From Luminiphilus sp. (GTDB lineage Bacteria; Pseudomonadota; Gammaproteobacteria; Pseudomonadales; Halieaceae), in NCBI GenBank assembly GCA_029242325.1, contig JAQWUD010000026.1, positions 1 to 64,000 of the forward strand: a stretch of DNA of 64,000 bases. The letters run 5' to 3'. Shown piece by piece: positions 28,985-38,039 of this stretch. Numbering within the stretch: position 1 is the first letter of the stretch; each line of letters opens with the position of its first letter. Below the pieces are notes generated by a model that did no database searches, was not told the origin of the DNA, and was given only the letters and a program-made list of their open reading frames with translations. The position numbers and the translations under genes were made by a program.

Positions 28985-31900
28985 TTAGAAAACAGCTCCG
29001 ACTTTAAGGAAAAATGTCCGTCCATAAACATCGTAGTACTGTGAGTAGGTGTTCGAAATAGCCGGTGAACTATCTGTCCCTATCACCTCATTAAGTTCCC
29101 ACGAGTTGGAACCAATAGCTTCGGGTTGCTCGTCGAACAGGTTCCTGACACCTAGCGTCAACCGCAAACCGTCGCTGATCTGATACTGCCCAGAGAGATC
29201 AAACACTGAGTACGTACTGAGCTTCTCTCGGTAGTATACCCTCGACTCATCTCCATCGCTTAAAGACCCATTCAGGCGCCAGACCAGTTGCGCGTCGAAA
29301 TCACCTTTTGACCAAGCCGCCGTCATGCGATGCTTAAAATCAAAGACTGGATAACTAATGAGATTGTCGCAATCACCGTTGAATTCACCCACACACCGAA
29401 AATCAACGTTCCCAAAAGTATCGTCCTTGATTGATCGCTCTTGGATCTTCGTTGCAAAATAATTGACGTCCATGTACCCGGATAAAAACGGGAATCCGTA
29501 ATCAATATTGATGTCAAACCCGCGCACTCGGTGCAAACCGAGGTTTCGATACCCCACGTTAATGTAGTTCAGTCGGCCGTCTGCATCGCGGCCAAGCGAA
29601 TTACAGGAAGCCGAGCCAGGGCCGCCAATACCTAGCGAGGGGTCAAAGCAGTTTCGTATGAGGCCCCATACGTCGACCGGAGTTGTACTGATGTAGTCTT
29701 CGATTTCCACGTGGAAATAATCAAAGCTCATTGACAATCCGTCGACGCTATAAGGAGTCCAGACCACACCCAAGCTATAGGTCTTACCTTCCTCGTTGAC
29801 TAGATCGGCATTACCACCCAGATCCGCAGTACCAGTTACTTCTTTGAGTAGCGGATTATACAAATTCCCCTCCGGCATCCCCGTGGCCAAACAGGTAGCG
29901 GCTAATACCGGCGTCTTGTCTATCAAAATTGGGCCAAAATCACTCGGTCCAGCGATATTCGCTTGCGGCCCCGGCTGGGTACAGGGATCTTCCGCAAAGT
30001 TGTATTGAAACTGAGAGGCACGAAATAGCTCATTGATAGCCGGTGACCTCACCGCAGCATTGTAGGAACCCCTGAGCTGGATATCGGGGGTAGGGTAATA
30101 GGCAATAGCCGCTTTGTAGGTGGTTGCGCTACCCGTGAGGGAATGCTCAGAAAACCTCCAACCTAACTCAAGCTCCAGAAAGTCAATGCCGGGCTTGCCT
30201 GCTACGAGAGGTATTAGGGCCTCGCCAAAAATCGAGGTGATGTCGGTTGAGGCATCCATGCTAAAAGGGCTGTTGCTGAATCCCTCAAACAACTGCTGCT
30301 CAATAAATTCGGGCGTATCAATTTTTGCGTTTATCTCAAGGTACTCTGCACCGAGGACCAGCCCTATTGGCCCGGGATCACCGGGCAAAGTAAACCAGTC
30401 CGCGGTATTACCCGACAGCGTTGCCATGACAACGTTTTGCTCATTGGTCGTCACGGAACGGCCCGCTCCTTTTGGATAGGTTATGAAATCCCGAGCCTCG
30501 GCACCAATGTCATCGCCCCAAATATTTACGGGCACACATCCATTGGAAGGGTCCTGACACTCCCCATCTTCATTCAACAGCAGCCCTTGCTGGATTCGCT
30601 CTGGATTTAATAACGGGTATGGGTCAAGGACACTCTCCACCTCACCCAACTGGGCGTATACCTCATACCCCCAGGATGCGCTCAGATCACCCTTCACACC
30701 AAATTCAAACTGGATGGATTCAAAGGTCCTAGGATTTTCTGTAACTCCGACATCACGACTGAAGATACGAAACAAAAATGGCAATTTAAGCGTATCGGCA
30801 ATTCCATTCTGGTTGTCGTCTACGTAATTCACGCGCTGCGGTAAAAACAGACTGTAGATATAGTAATTCGCAGAAACTAATTGCTTCGTTTGATCAGACC
30901 AAAACGGATTGTTTTCTACCGAAGCTTGGTAACCATATGAGGTGGGAAAGCCCAGAAAAGGGCCGCCCCACTTAAAGGGGACCTCACTTTTGGAGTAGTA
31001 AACGTCCGCGTAAGCCTCTACTTTCCCAAAATCATAGGCAACTTTGCCCTTAAATGAGGCCCTCTCTTGCGGCAGCTGCAGATAAGAAAACCCATTAATG
31101 TTCTCAAATTCAGAGTTCCCATCCGATACACCCCAAAAATCTGGTCCAGTGTCTGACTCTGTAAATTGGGACCTAGTAATGTTTCCATCATTGCCGAATA
31201 GTCCAAAGCAGCAGTTCGGAGTGCCCCCGATAAAATCAGGGATGGCAATACCTGCGTTGGGCGTAATCGGAAATCGATTCGCCGCAAACTCGAGACCCAA
31301 CGCACCAGTATCACTGATTGAGTCAACCAAACCCGCTTTCGTTAAATCGCGATCTGTAAAGAGAAGTGGCTCTCGCTCTAGATAGTCAGCATGCACCAGG
31401 TAAGATCCCCTACCCCCCGCAAACGTTCCCCCGTTAGTGAGATTGAAGTTAAATATCTCAGAGTCCCCCTGCTCCGTGATCTCTGCCCCTGCGTTGAACT
31501 CCCAACCATCAGTCTCTTCCTTGAGAATAAAATTAATCACTCCGGCCATCGCGTCAGACCCGTAAGCCGCCGAAGCACCACCCGTCAGAATCTCGACTCT
31601 GTCAATAAGACCAACAGGGATGAAATTGAGGTCGACAGTCCCGCCGTCGGGGAACGTAGGAACAAATCTACGGCTATTGATGAGGACTAATGTTCGGTTT
31701 TCGCCCAGACCCCGCAAATTCGCAGTGGCAATACCCTGCCCAAAGCTAGACGACCGATCCGCACCGCCAACAACCTGCGGCATCGTGTTTATTAGGTTCT
31801 CGACATTGACGGCATTCGACATCTCGAATTGACTCGAGGTGATCGTTGCGATGGGGGCCTTAGAATCGAAATCGCCTTTGGGAAGCAGAGAGCCAGTTAC

Positions 31901-32137
31901 ATATACTTCTTCTATCTGCGCCTCTAAAACTGGCTCCTTTTCGTCGGCCAGCACGACCTCTTCCTGAACGACATCGGGGGGCTCTGATTGTGCGGCACCT
32001 GTCAATGGCAATGTAAATAAAGAGAGGATTGACGCTACATACACCACATTGGGAAAATGTTTGCGGCGCCACACAGCACCTCTGCCTAATTCGCCAAACA
32101 AACTGCTCATTTCACGCCTCCCCAAGTAACTGCGCAC
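28985..32137 (-). CDS. TonB-dependent outer membrane receptor
   Basis: Plug domain (PIATITSSQFEMSNAVNVENLINTMPQVVGG...NLRGLGENRTLVLINSRRFVP), IDRVEILTGGASAAYGSDAMAGVINFIL; C-terminal beta-strand ending in F. Start may be 32110. Confidence 0.93.
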   Translation of the reverse strand: MRSYLGRREMSSLFGELGRGAVWRRKHFPNVVYVASILSLFTLPLTGAAQSEPPDVVQEEVVLADEKEPVLEAQIEEVYVTGSLLPKGDFDSKAPIATITSSQFEMSNAVNVENLINTMPQVVGGADRSSSFGQGIATANLRGLGENRTLVLINSRRFVPTFPDGGTVDLNFIPVGLIDRVEILTGGASAAYGSDAMAGVINFILKEETDGWEFNAGAEITEQGDSEIFNFNLTNGGTFAGGRGSYLVHADYLEREPLLFTDRDLTKAGLVDSISDTGALGLEFAANRFPITPNAGIAIPDFIGGTPNCCFGLFGNDGNITRSQFTESDTGPDFWGVSDGNSEFENINGFSYLQLPQERASFKGKVAYDFGKVEAYADVYYSKSEVPFKWGGPFLGFPTSYGYQASVENNPFWSDQTKQLVSANYYIYSLFLPQRVNYVDDNQNGIADTLKLPFLFRIFSRDVGVTENPRTFESIQFEFGVKGDLSASWGYEVYAQLGEVESVLDPYPLLNPERIQQGLLLNEDGECQDPSNGCVPVNIWGDDIGAEARDFITYPKGAGRSVTTNEQNVVMATLSGNTADWFTLPGDPGPIGLVLGAEYLEINAKIDTPEFIEQQLFEGFSNSPFSMDASTDITSIFGEALIPLVAGKPGIDFLELELGWRFSEHSLTGSATTYKAAIAYYPTPDIQLRGSYNAAVRSPAINELFRASQFQYNFAEDPCTQPGPQANIAGPSDFGPILIDKTPVLAATCLATGMPEGNLYNPLLKEVTGTADLGGNADLVNEEGKTYSLGVVWTPYSVDGLSMSFDYFHVEIEDYISTTPVDVWGLIRNCFDPSLGIGGPGSASCNSLGRDADGRLNYINVGYRNLGLHRVRGFDINIDYGFPFLSGYMDVNYFATKIQERSIKDDTFGNVDFRCVGEFNGDCDNLISYPVFDFKHRMTAAWSKGDFDAQLVWRLNGSLSDGDESRVYYREKLSTYSVFDLSGQYQISDGLRLTLGVRNLFDEQPEAIGSNSWELNEVIGTDSSPAISNTYSQYYDVYGRTFFLKVGAVF

Positions 32138-32177
32138 AATCCAATCCTACCTACCCCGTGCCAGCAACAATACTAAC

Positions 32178-32193
32178 GATAATCATTGTTATT
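32178..32193. promoter_or_regulatory. Candidate Fur box upstream of the TonB-dependent receptor
   Basis: GATAATCATTGTTATT, close to the GATAATCATTATC part of the Fur consensus, about 70 bp upstream of the likely receptor start. Confidence 0.55.
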
Positions 32194-32579
32194 TGCGACG
32201 TCCGTATGCAACGCTTCCTACTTTCTATATCGCTGAGGTCTTCATCCGACAGCGCTAGCCGCGTAAGGTAACATCCGTCGTTTCTACGAGAGTCGAGGGC
32301 TGTCAAGCAGGCGCTCATACCCCCACCACACCCTTGCGACCTTACAACCTTCGGGTGTTACTCTGCGCCGGCCTTTTATGTAATACACATGAATGCATGT
32401 GTTGCAAATTCGCAACATGAGTTATTTCGTGAGTTGACTGGAAGATAAGGCTGTACTTTCCTTACCACGCCCTGCTGAGTTGCATACCTAAGCTAATCAC
32501 CAGTAACCTCAATCCACAGGTCAAAGTGGTGAACTAGATCAAGTCTGCCCCGGTTAACTCGCCCTGAACACCTCCGAAA

Positions 32580-34133
32580 CTAGTCTTTTTCAGAGGCTGG
32601 CGGAGGTTGACACCCTGTCGCACAACACTGACCTGGTTGCTTTTGCCGGTTGGGCGCACCCGATGAACCAGTCTCGGCGACACCGCGATCCAGCAGTCTT
32701 TCTACCAGCGCGCGTCGCTCTTCGATCGGGTAGCGGCGAAAGATCTCGCGCTTCATTGCCTGGGGTGAACCACCGCCATGCAGACTGATCACCGAGTACC
32801 AGCCACCAGTTGAGGACGCCGATATATCACCCATAAACCTGGCAACCTGCGCGCGCTGGTCGTAAGGGATGTCCGCCCGGCCAGCCAGCAATGTCGCGAG
32901 ATCACCCGATGTTGCTGGGTTGTGATCTTCATCAGGCCCAGGTAGCGCAACAATTAATCCCCCCGACACCTCATGGGCGATCCGGTGCATGTCATAGATC
33001 TGTGTGGCCAGCAGCAGCTTGCCCACGTTAGAAAAAATAGGCTCGGGCATCCATGACCCGCAAGGATCCTCGACACCATAAACTGATGCCGCGACGCCGC
33101 AGGCAAAGAAACCTTCCACCAACTTGATGAGCTCCGCCATGCTGTCGCGCAGGTGCGGCACGGACGCCATGTCAAGTCCATTCGCTTCTGTCATCAATGC
33201 ACCGGCACCGATTAGCAGGTCACCAAACCCAGCCCGCGCACCAATGCAGCTATGTCGATGGTGATTCGCATAAGAGGTGACCAAGTGCTCGGTGTACTCA
33301 CTCTCGCCGGCAAAGAACACCTGATCCCAGGGCACCAAGACCTGATCGAAGTGACACACCGCGACACTCTGACCGTACTTGGCACTGAACGCCGCTTCGG
33401 CCTCGCCAGGGCGACCCGCAGGCCGAGAGATAATGGTGAGTCCTTTGGCGTCAATGGGCAAGGCGCAACACACAGCAAAATCTGCATCCTCTTTACGCAT
33501 GGTGCGACAAGGCATGACCAACAGCTCGTGCATGTAAGGACCGCCCGTAACGATCGCCTTCACACCCGAAATCACAATGCCTTCGGCGTTACGCTCGGTA
33601 ATGTGGACATAGGCATCGATCACCGCCTGGTCTCCAGGGCGCTTGCTGCGATCCCCCTTGCCATCAGTCATCGCCACGCCCAGCGTGAGATCTTCATCCT
33701 GAATACGATGCAGATAAGACAAAAAGCGCTCGTGCTGCTCGCCGCCGGTCTCCTCTGACATCTGCCAGGTTGTCTGATAAATGGCATTCAAGGCATCGTG
33801 GGTTAAATAACGCTGAGCGCAGCCACTTTCACGACACAGGAGCCGTACTGCCTCGAGTTTGGAAAGCAGATCCTCTGAATGGCGGTTAATGTGCAACATC
33901 CGGTTCACGGTTTTGCCAGAGGTGCTTTGCTCAGCCAGCATCAGTCCGCCGTATTCGGGCTTCTGCGCAAAATCGTACGTGACGCCCACTGCGCGGATAC
34001 CCGGTTGCAGCCGGGGCTCGTCCACCACCGACTCAACGCGATCACCATCGACATAGACCTTGGGGTTGTAACCACGGAGGCTCTCTGTGTACTCGGCTGC
34101 ACTCATGATGCGGCCACCAGCTTTCATTAACAT
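32580..34133 (-). CDS. 4-hydroxyphenylacetate 3-monooxygenase (HpaB)-family flavoprotein
   Basis: SAAEYTESLRGYNPKVYVDGDRVESVVDEP, DKGKGD/TDGKGDRSKRP-type region, VPWDQVFFAGE, ASSTGGWYSVISLHGGGSPQAMKREIFRRYP. Confidence 0.9.
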   Translation of the reverse strand: MLMKAGGRIMSAAEYTESLRGYNPKVYVDGDRVESVVDEPRLQPGIRAVGVTYDFAQKPEYGGLMLAEQSTSGKTVNRMLHINRHSEDLLSKLEAVRLLCRESGCAQRYLTHDALNAIYQTTWQMSEETGGEQHERFLSYLHRIQDEDLTLGVAMTDGKGDRSKRPGDQAVIDAYVHITERNAEGIVISGVKAIVTGGPYMHELLVMPCRTMRKEDADFAVCCALPIDAKGLTIISRPAGRPGEAEAAFSAKYGQSVAVCHFDQVLVPWDQVFFAGESEYTEHLVTSYANHHRHSCIGARAGFGDLLIGAGALMTEANGLDMASVPHLRDSMAELIKLVEGFFACGVAASVYGVEDPCGSWMPEPIFSNVGKLLLATQIYDMHRIAHEVSGGLIVALPGPDEDHNPATSGDLATLLAGRADIPYDQRAQVARFMGDISASSTGGWYSVISLHGGGSPQAMKREIFRRYPIEERRALVERLLDRGVAETGSSGAPNRQKQPGQCCATGCQPPPASEKD

Positions 34134-34151
34134 GAGGTACTCCCTGGGCGC

Positions 34152-35570
34152 TCAGTTCGCCTTGTTTGTCTCGGTGCGTAACAGCGCCATCAGCGCTGTT
34201 ACGTCCTCAAGCTCATCCATTCGTTGCAGAGACTCCCAAAGCGCCTCTGCCCGCTCAGTGCTTATGGTCAATGCGCAGTTCGCCATAAACTTCTCGTAAA
34301 CCTGCTCGGCACCCAGCAACCGACCCGCAGCGCCGCGGTTAATCTCTTCAAAATGCGCCAACACCCGCCCATCTTTGGTGTTGATGCGAACACCCCCGGA
34401 AAAAGCATCGGGGTAGCATGAGCGAGCGTCATGTTCACAGTGAATACGCTGCGCAAGGGCAAGTACGTCACTATTAAGTCGCGCGGCGTCCTCAAGCTCT
34501 GCCAACCCGAAGCGCCCCTTCACCAGCGCCGTTGCCACCGCATAGGGCACACTAAACTTGGCGTCGTACTCACTCTGCGGCACGCGCTTACTCTCGATCG
34601 GGTCAGCCACCACGCCAAACTGGCGTTCATCGAGCAGCGCCGTGACCGATTCAATCTCCTCCATCGAAACCCTATGCTGTTCTCGCAAGAACAATGCGGC
34701 GTCAACCGGCGCATGGTTAAAATGACAGATCGGATAGGGCTTGATGGCCACCGTTCTCAAGGCCCAATCCGTAAAGAGCTGCGCCGAGATCGTCTCTGTT
34801 TCCACGGCAGTTCCCGGCGCGTAAAGCGAGTAAAAGCCGTAGCGTCCGCCGTAGGCCTCTCCCGGGCCCTCAAAGCCACTGACACCCAGAGAGGCTGCCT
34901 GCAACGCGGCTGAGGCCGCCCAACCGGGATGCAGCCGTTTGGTCCAGCTCCCATCGTCCAGGAATGCCATGCTGCCGCTACTCAAACTGAGTGCGACACC
35001 CTGACTTCTCACTGCGGCCGCCTCATCACCGCCGAGCAAACGGGCGGCTGCCACCGCCGCGCCAAAAACACCCACCACACCGGTGGGGTGAAAACCCACC
35101 TGCTGGAATACCCCGCCTGCCTGCATGCCCAACAACGCATCAATTTCAATCGCTATCAGTGTCGCCAACAGGAGATTCTGGCCACTGAGCTGCTGCTGTT
35201 CGGCCAGCGCCAGCGCAGCAGGGAAGGCACTGGCAGAACAGTGCACCACTGAGGCCATATGGGTATCGTCGTAGTCGAGACCATGAATGAGCAAGCCGTT
35301 CATCAAAGCGGCGTCGCGCAGCGCAACCGTCCGCGCCTGCCCGATGATGCTCGCACTGCCCTGGCTACCCAATACGTCGAGTGATTGCAGTGATTTCGCG
35401 GCAAAGTCGTAATGTCTTGAGGCGAAGGCAATCCCCACGGCATCAGCAAGACACAGCTTCAAGTAGTCCCAGACATCCTGCGGCACATCATTCATATTCA
35501 GGGCCAGCGCGCGCGCTGCAATCGCCTGGCTCAGCGGCGCTATCTGATGTTTAACGTGGGAGGGTTGCAT
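34152..35570 (-). CDS. MmgE/PrpD family protein
   Basis: LCLADAVGIAFA, HGLDYDDTH, HPTGVVGVFGAAVAAARLLG signatures; likely start MQPSHVKHQ at 35570. Confidence 0.92.
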   Translation of the reverse strand: MQPSHVKHQIAPLSQAIAARALALNMNDVPQDVWDYLKLCLADAVGIAFASRHYDFAAKSLQSLDVLGSQGSASIIGQARTVALRDAALMNGLLIHGLDYDDTHMASVVHCSASAFPAALALAEQQQLSGQNLLLATLIAIEIDALLGMQAGGVFQQVGFHPTGVVGVFGAAVAAARLLGGDEAAAVRSQGVALSLSSGSMAFLDDGSWTKRLHPGWAASAALQAASLGVSGFEGPGEAYGGRYGFYSLYAPGTAVETETISAQLFTDWALRTVAIKPYPICHFNHAPVDAALFLREQHRVSMEEIESVTALLDERQFGVVADPIESKRVPQSEYDAKFSVPYAVATALVKGRFGLAELEDAARLNSDVLALAQRIHCEHDARSCYPDAFSGGVRINTKDGRVLAHFEEINRGAAGRLLGAEQVYEKFMANCALTISTERAEALWESLQRMDELEDVTALMALLRTETNKAN

Positions 35571-35584
35571 CTGGGACTCCGTAA

Positions 35585-35596
35585 ATGTCCGGACAT
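35585..35596. promoter_or_regulatory. Perfect 12-bp palindrome ATGTCCGGACAT, candidate GntR operator
   Basis: Directly upstream of the MmgE/PrpD start; shares TGTCCRGACA with the gntR/maoC intergenic region. Confidence 0.6.
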
Positions 35597-35727
35597 GATA
35601 CACAAAGGCCCCAGCGATGCCGACCCTGATAGCCGCCAGTTGTTAGCGCAAGTCTGAATTGACGGGCAGCAGAGCGCATTTCACCTAAATTGGCGGAAAC
35701 GGGCTGGCCCCCGCTTATGGGATGGTA

Positions 35728-36618
35728 TCAGCCGCTCTGAAGCTTATCGGCCAGCGCAAGAATTCGCTGACTTTTATAAACGATGGGATAATCGATGAAG
35801 TAGCCATCTAGCTGGATGGAGGCAGAGCCCGCCGCCTCTGCCGCCTCAAATGCCTCGACCACCGCGCGCGCGTGAGCGATTTCGGCCTCTGAGGGCGAAA
35901 AGACCTGATGCGTAAGCGGCACCTGGCTGGGGTGGATACACAACTTACCCCCAAAACCAAACTGTTTGCCGTGCCCTGCCGATTGCAGAAAACGCTCGTC
36001 GTCGCGAATTTGTAGTACTACCGTATCGATCGGTGGCTCCAGATCTCCCAACCGCGATGCGTGCGAGAGCCTGGCTCGCGCGTATGCCAACACCGCCTCG
36101 TCTGCATGCCACTCGTAATTCAAATCCAGGGTGTAATCTCCCCCGCCAAAGGCCAGCCTGCGGATGCGGCTGTCTGCCGTCGCAATTTTTTTAGCCAACT
36201 CAACACCCGCCGCAGTCTCGATAATGGGCATGAGATCGAGCTGCCCCACGGGCATCCCCTGAGCCGCCTCTGCTGCCGCCAACAGCCTTTCAAGCTGATT
36301 CAGACAGGAGCGGGATTCGACTTTCGGCAAAACCACGCCATCCAGCCACGGACCGACTGTCGCCTTGATATCGTCTTGGCAGTAAGGAGTATCTACACCG
36401 TTCACCCGGACATAATGCTTGGCTTTGCTATTAGGCCGACTTTTGAATGCGTCCACAACACATTGGCGGGCAGCCTCCTTCTCGTTGATGGCCACGGCAT
36501 CCTCAAGGTCCAAGATGACCGCGTCTGCACCCACTTCAAAGACTTTCTCGACTCGCCGCGGATGATTGGAAGGTGTAAACAGAAAGCTGCGGATCGGCTC
36601 GTAATGAAACTCGGTCAC
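35728..36618 (-). CDS. CitE/HpcH-HpaI family CoA-ester lyase
   Basis: RSFLFTPSNHPRRVEKVFEVGADAVILDLEDAVAINEKEAAR, RVNGVDTPYCQDDI, GGKLCIHPSQV. Confidence 0.93.
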   Translation of the reverse strand: MTEFHYEPIRSFLFTPSNHPRRVEKVFEVGADAVILDLEDAVAINEKEAARQCVVDAFKSRPNSKAKHYVRVNGVDTPYCQDDIKATVGPWLDGVVLPKVESRSCLNQLERLLAAAEAAQGMPVGQLDLMPIIETAAGVELAKKIATADSRIRRLAFGGGDYTLDLNYEWHADEAVLAYARARLSHASRLGDLEPPIDTVVLQIRDDERFLQSAGHGKQFGFGGKLCIHPSQVPLTHQVFSPSEAEIAHARAVVEAFEAAEAAGSASIQLDGYFIDYPIVYKSQRILALADKLQSG

Positions 36619-36620
36619 GA

Positions 36621-37424
36621 TTAGTTACTCCAGGACCAATGGTCAGCAGTCTGCCAACCTCGGGTAAATTCAAAGGTGTAGCTGAAATTACTGGCGGGGT
36701 GCTCTGAAATTGATACTTCGAAAACGCGCCCGCCGTTTCCTCGATAAGAACGACACACACTGAGCGAGGGCGAGCCGGCGTCGACACCCAGCGCCTTGGC
36801 TTTCTGCGCGTTTAACACGCCAGCGGTCACACGAACGATGATCTTTTCTATGTTTTCCGAGAATGTGTCGGCAATCATTTCGTAGACCGGCCTGGAACTG
36901 CCGGCAAGGCGATGCGCGATCGACCCGTACTCGGGAATCACATAAACATCGGCCCAGCAGATAGGCATGCCGCCCGAGCCCAGCGTTCGCAGCCCGGAAA
37001 TCTGCACCCATTCCTCCCCTGCAGCGCAGCCCAGATCACTGGCGAGCGCCTTGTCTGCGGTGACACGCTCCTCCGCAAGTAACCTGAAAAGGCTGCTGTC
37101 GGGGTAGCTGAACAGCTCCGAGGGTGAGCGCACCGTTTGCACAAACGCGGGCGTGGCGTTGGTGGAGATAACGAGTGTCCCCCGCCCGCGCTGGCGCTTC
37201 ACCAAACCCATGTTCTCCAGCACCCTCAGCGCTTCGCGAATGGTGTGTCGGCTAGCGGCATAACGATCGATAAGATCAAGTTCCCCTGGCAGAAAGCTAC
37301 CCACCGGAAACTTTCCCTCGCTAATACCTTCCAACAGCGCGTCAGATATCTGGCGATACAAAGGTGCAGTCGAGGCACCGTTTTTACCTTTAAGCGCCTG
37401 GATTTTCCTACGTTCTACTTGCAT
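36621..37424 (-). CDS. GntR-family regulator, HutC/UTRA subfamily
   Basis: PLYRQISDALLEGISEGKFPVGSFLPGELDLIDRYAASRHTIREALRVLENMGLVKRQRGRGTLV wHTH then UTRA-like domain; likely start MQVERRKIQ (ORF track begins 37487). Confidence 0.92.
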   Translation of the reverse strand: MQVERRKIQALKGKNGASTAPLYRQISDALLEGISEGKFPVGSFLPGELDLIDRYAASRHTIREALRVLENMGLVKRQRGRGTLVISTNATPAFVQTVRSPSELFSYPDSSLFRLLAEERVTADKALASDLGCAAGEEWVQISGLRTLGSGGMPICWADVYVIPEYGSIAHRLAGSSRPVYEMIADTFSENIEKIIVRVTAGVLNAQKAKALGVDAGSPSLSVCRSYRGNGGRVFEVSISEHPASNFSYTFEFTRGWQTADHWSWSN

Positions 37425-37452
37425 GACGCGCCCCAACCCTCCAGACTTTAAT

Positions 37453-37462
37453 TGTCCAGACA
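37453..37462. promoter_or_regulatory. TGTCCAGACA candidate GntR operator in the gntR/maoC divergent promoter
   Basis: Inverted repeat TGTC-N2-GACA; one base different from TGTCCGGACA at 35586-35595; extra half-site TCCAGAC 15 bp away at 37440. Confidence 0.6.
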
Positions 37463-37526
37463 TTTTAAATGTATCTCTGACTGCCACAACCCAATTCGTC
37501 TCATTCCATACGACAGGTAGCTAACC

Positions 37527-38015
37527 ATGGCAAAAACCCCTGCAAGCGAGCGATATGCGCACCAGACCGGCCGTCTCTTTGAAGACTTCACAGTCGGAGA
37601 TGTTTACCACCACTTGCCCGGCAGAACGATCTCGCAGCAGGATAATGCCTGGTTCACCTTGCTGACAATGAACACTCACCCCCTCCACTTCGATGAGGAG
37701 TATGCAGCGGAAACCGAGTTCGGGCGCCCCTTAGTGGCGAGCCCTCTGACAGTAGCCATTGTAGTGGGTATGAGTGTTTCTGATGTGAGTGCCGCTGCCA
37801 TCGCCAATTTGGGCTGGAAGGAAATTAAATTGCCTGCGCCCGTTTTCCCCGGCGACACCCTCTACGCCAACACCGAGGTGCTCGATAAACGCGAGTCGCG
37901 ATCCCGTCCGAATGCGGGCATTGTCAGCGTACTGACCCGGGGCATTAATCAGGACGACACCGAGGTCTGTGTGTTCGAGCGCCAAATACTGATACCCAAA
38001 CGAAACGCCGCCTGA
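37527..38015 (+). CDS. MaoC-family dehydratase (mesaconyl-/itaconyl-CoA hydratase-like)
   Basis: GRLFEDFTVGDVYHHLPGRTISQQDNAWFTLLTMNTHPLHFDEEYAAETEFGRPLVASPLTVAIVVGMSVSD. Confidence 0.9.
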   Translation: MAKTPASERYAHQTGRLFEDFTVGDVYHHLPGRTISQQDNAWFTLLTMNTHPLHFDEEYAAETEFGRPLVASPLTVAIVVGMSVSDVSAAAIANLGWKEIKLPAPVFPGDTLYANTEVLDKRESRSRPNAGIVSVLTRGINQDDTEVCVFERQILIPKRNAA

Positions 38016-38039
38016 GACCACTGTTTAAGGAGCGACAGC

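Noticed and set aside
36061-36624. 187-aa plus-strand ORF opposite the CitE-like gene
   Set aside because: Antisense shadow ORF covering a gene with clear CitE motifs.
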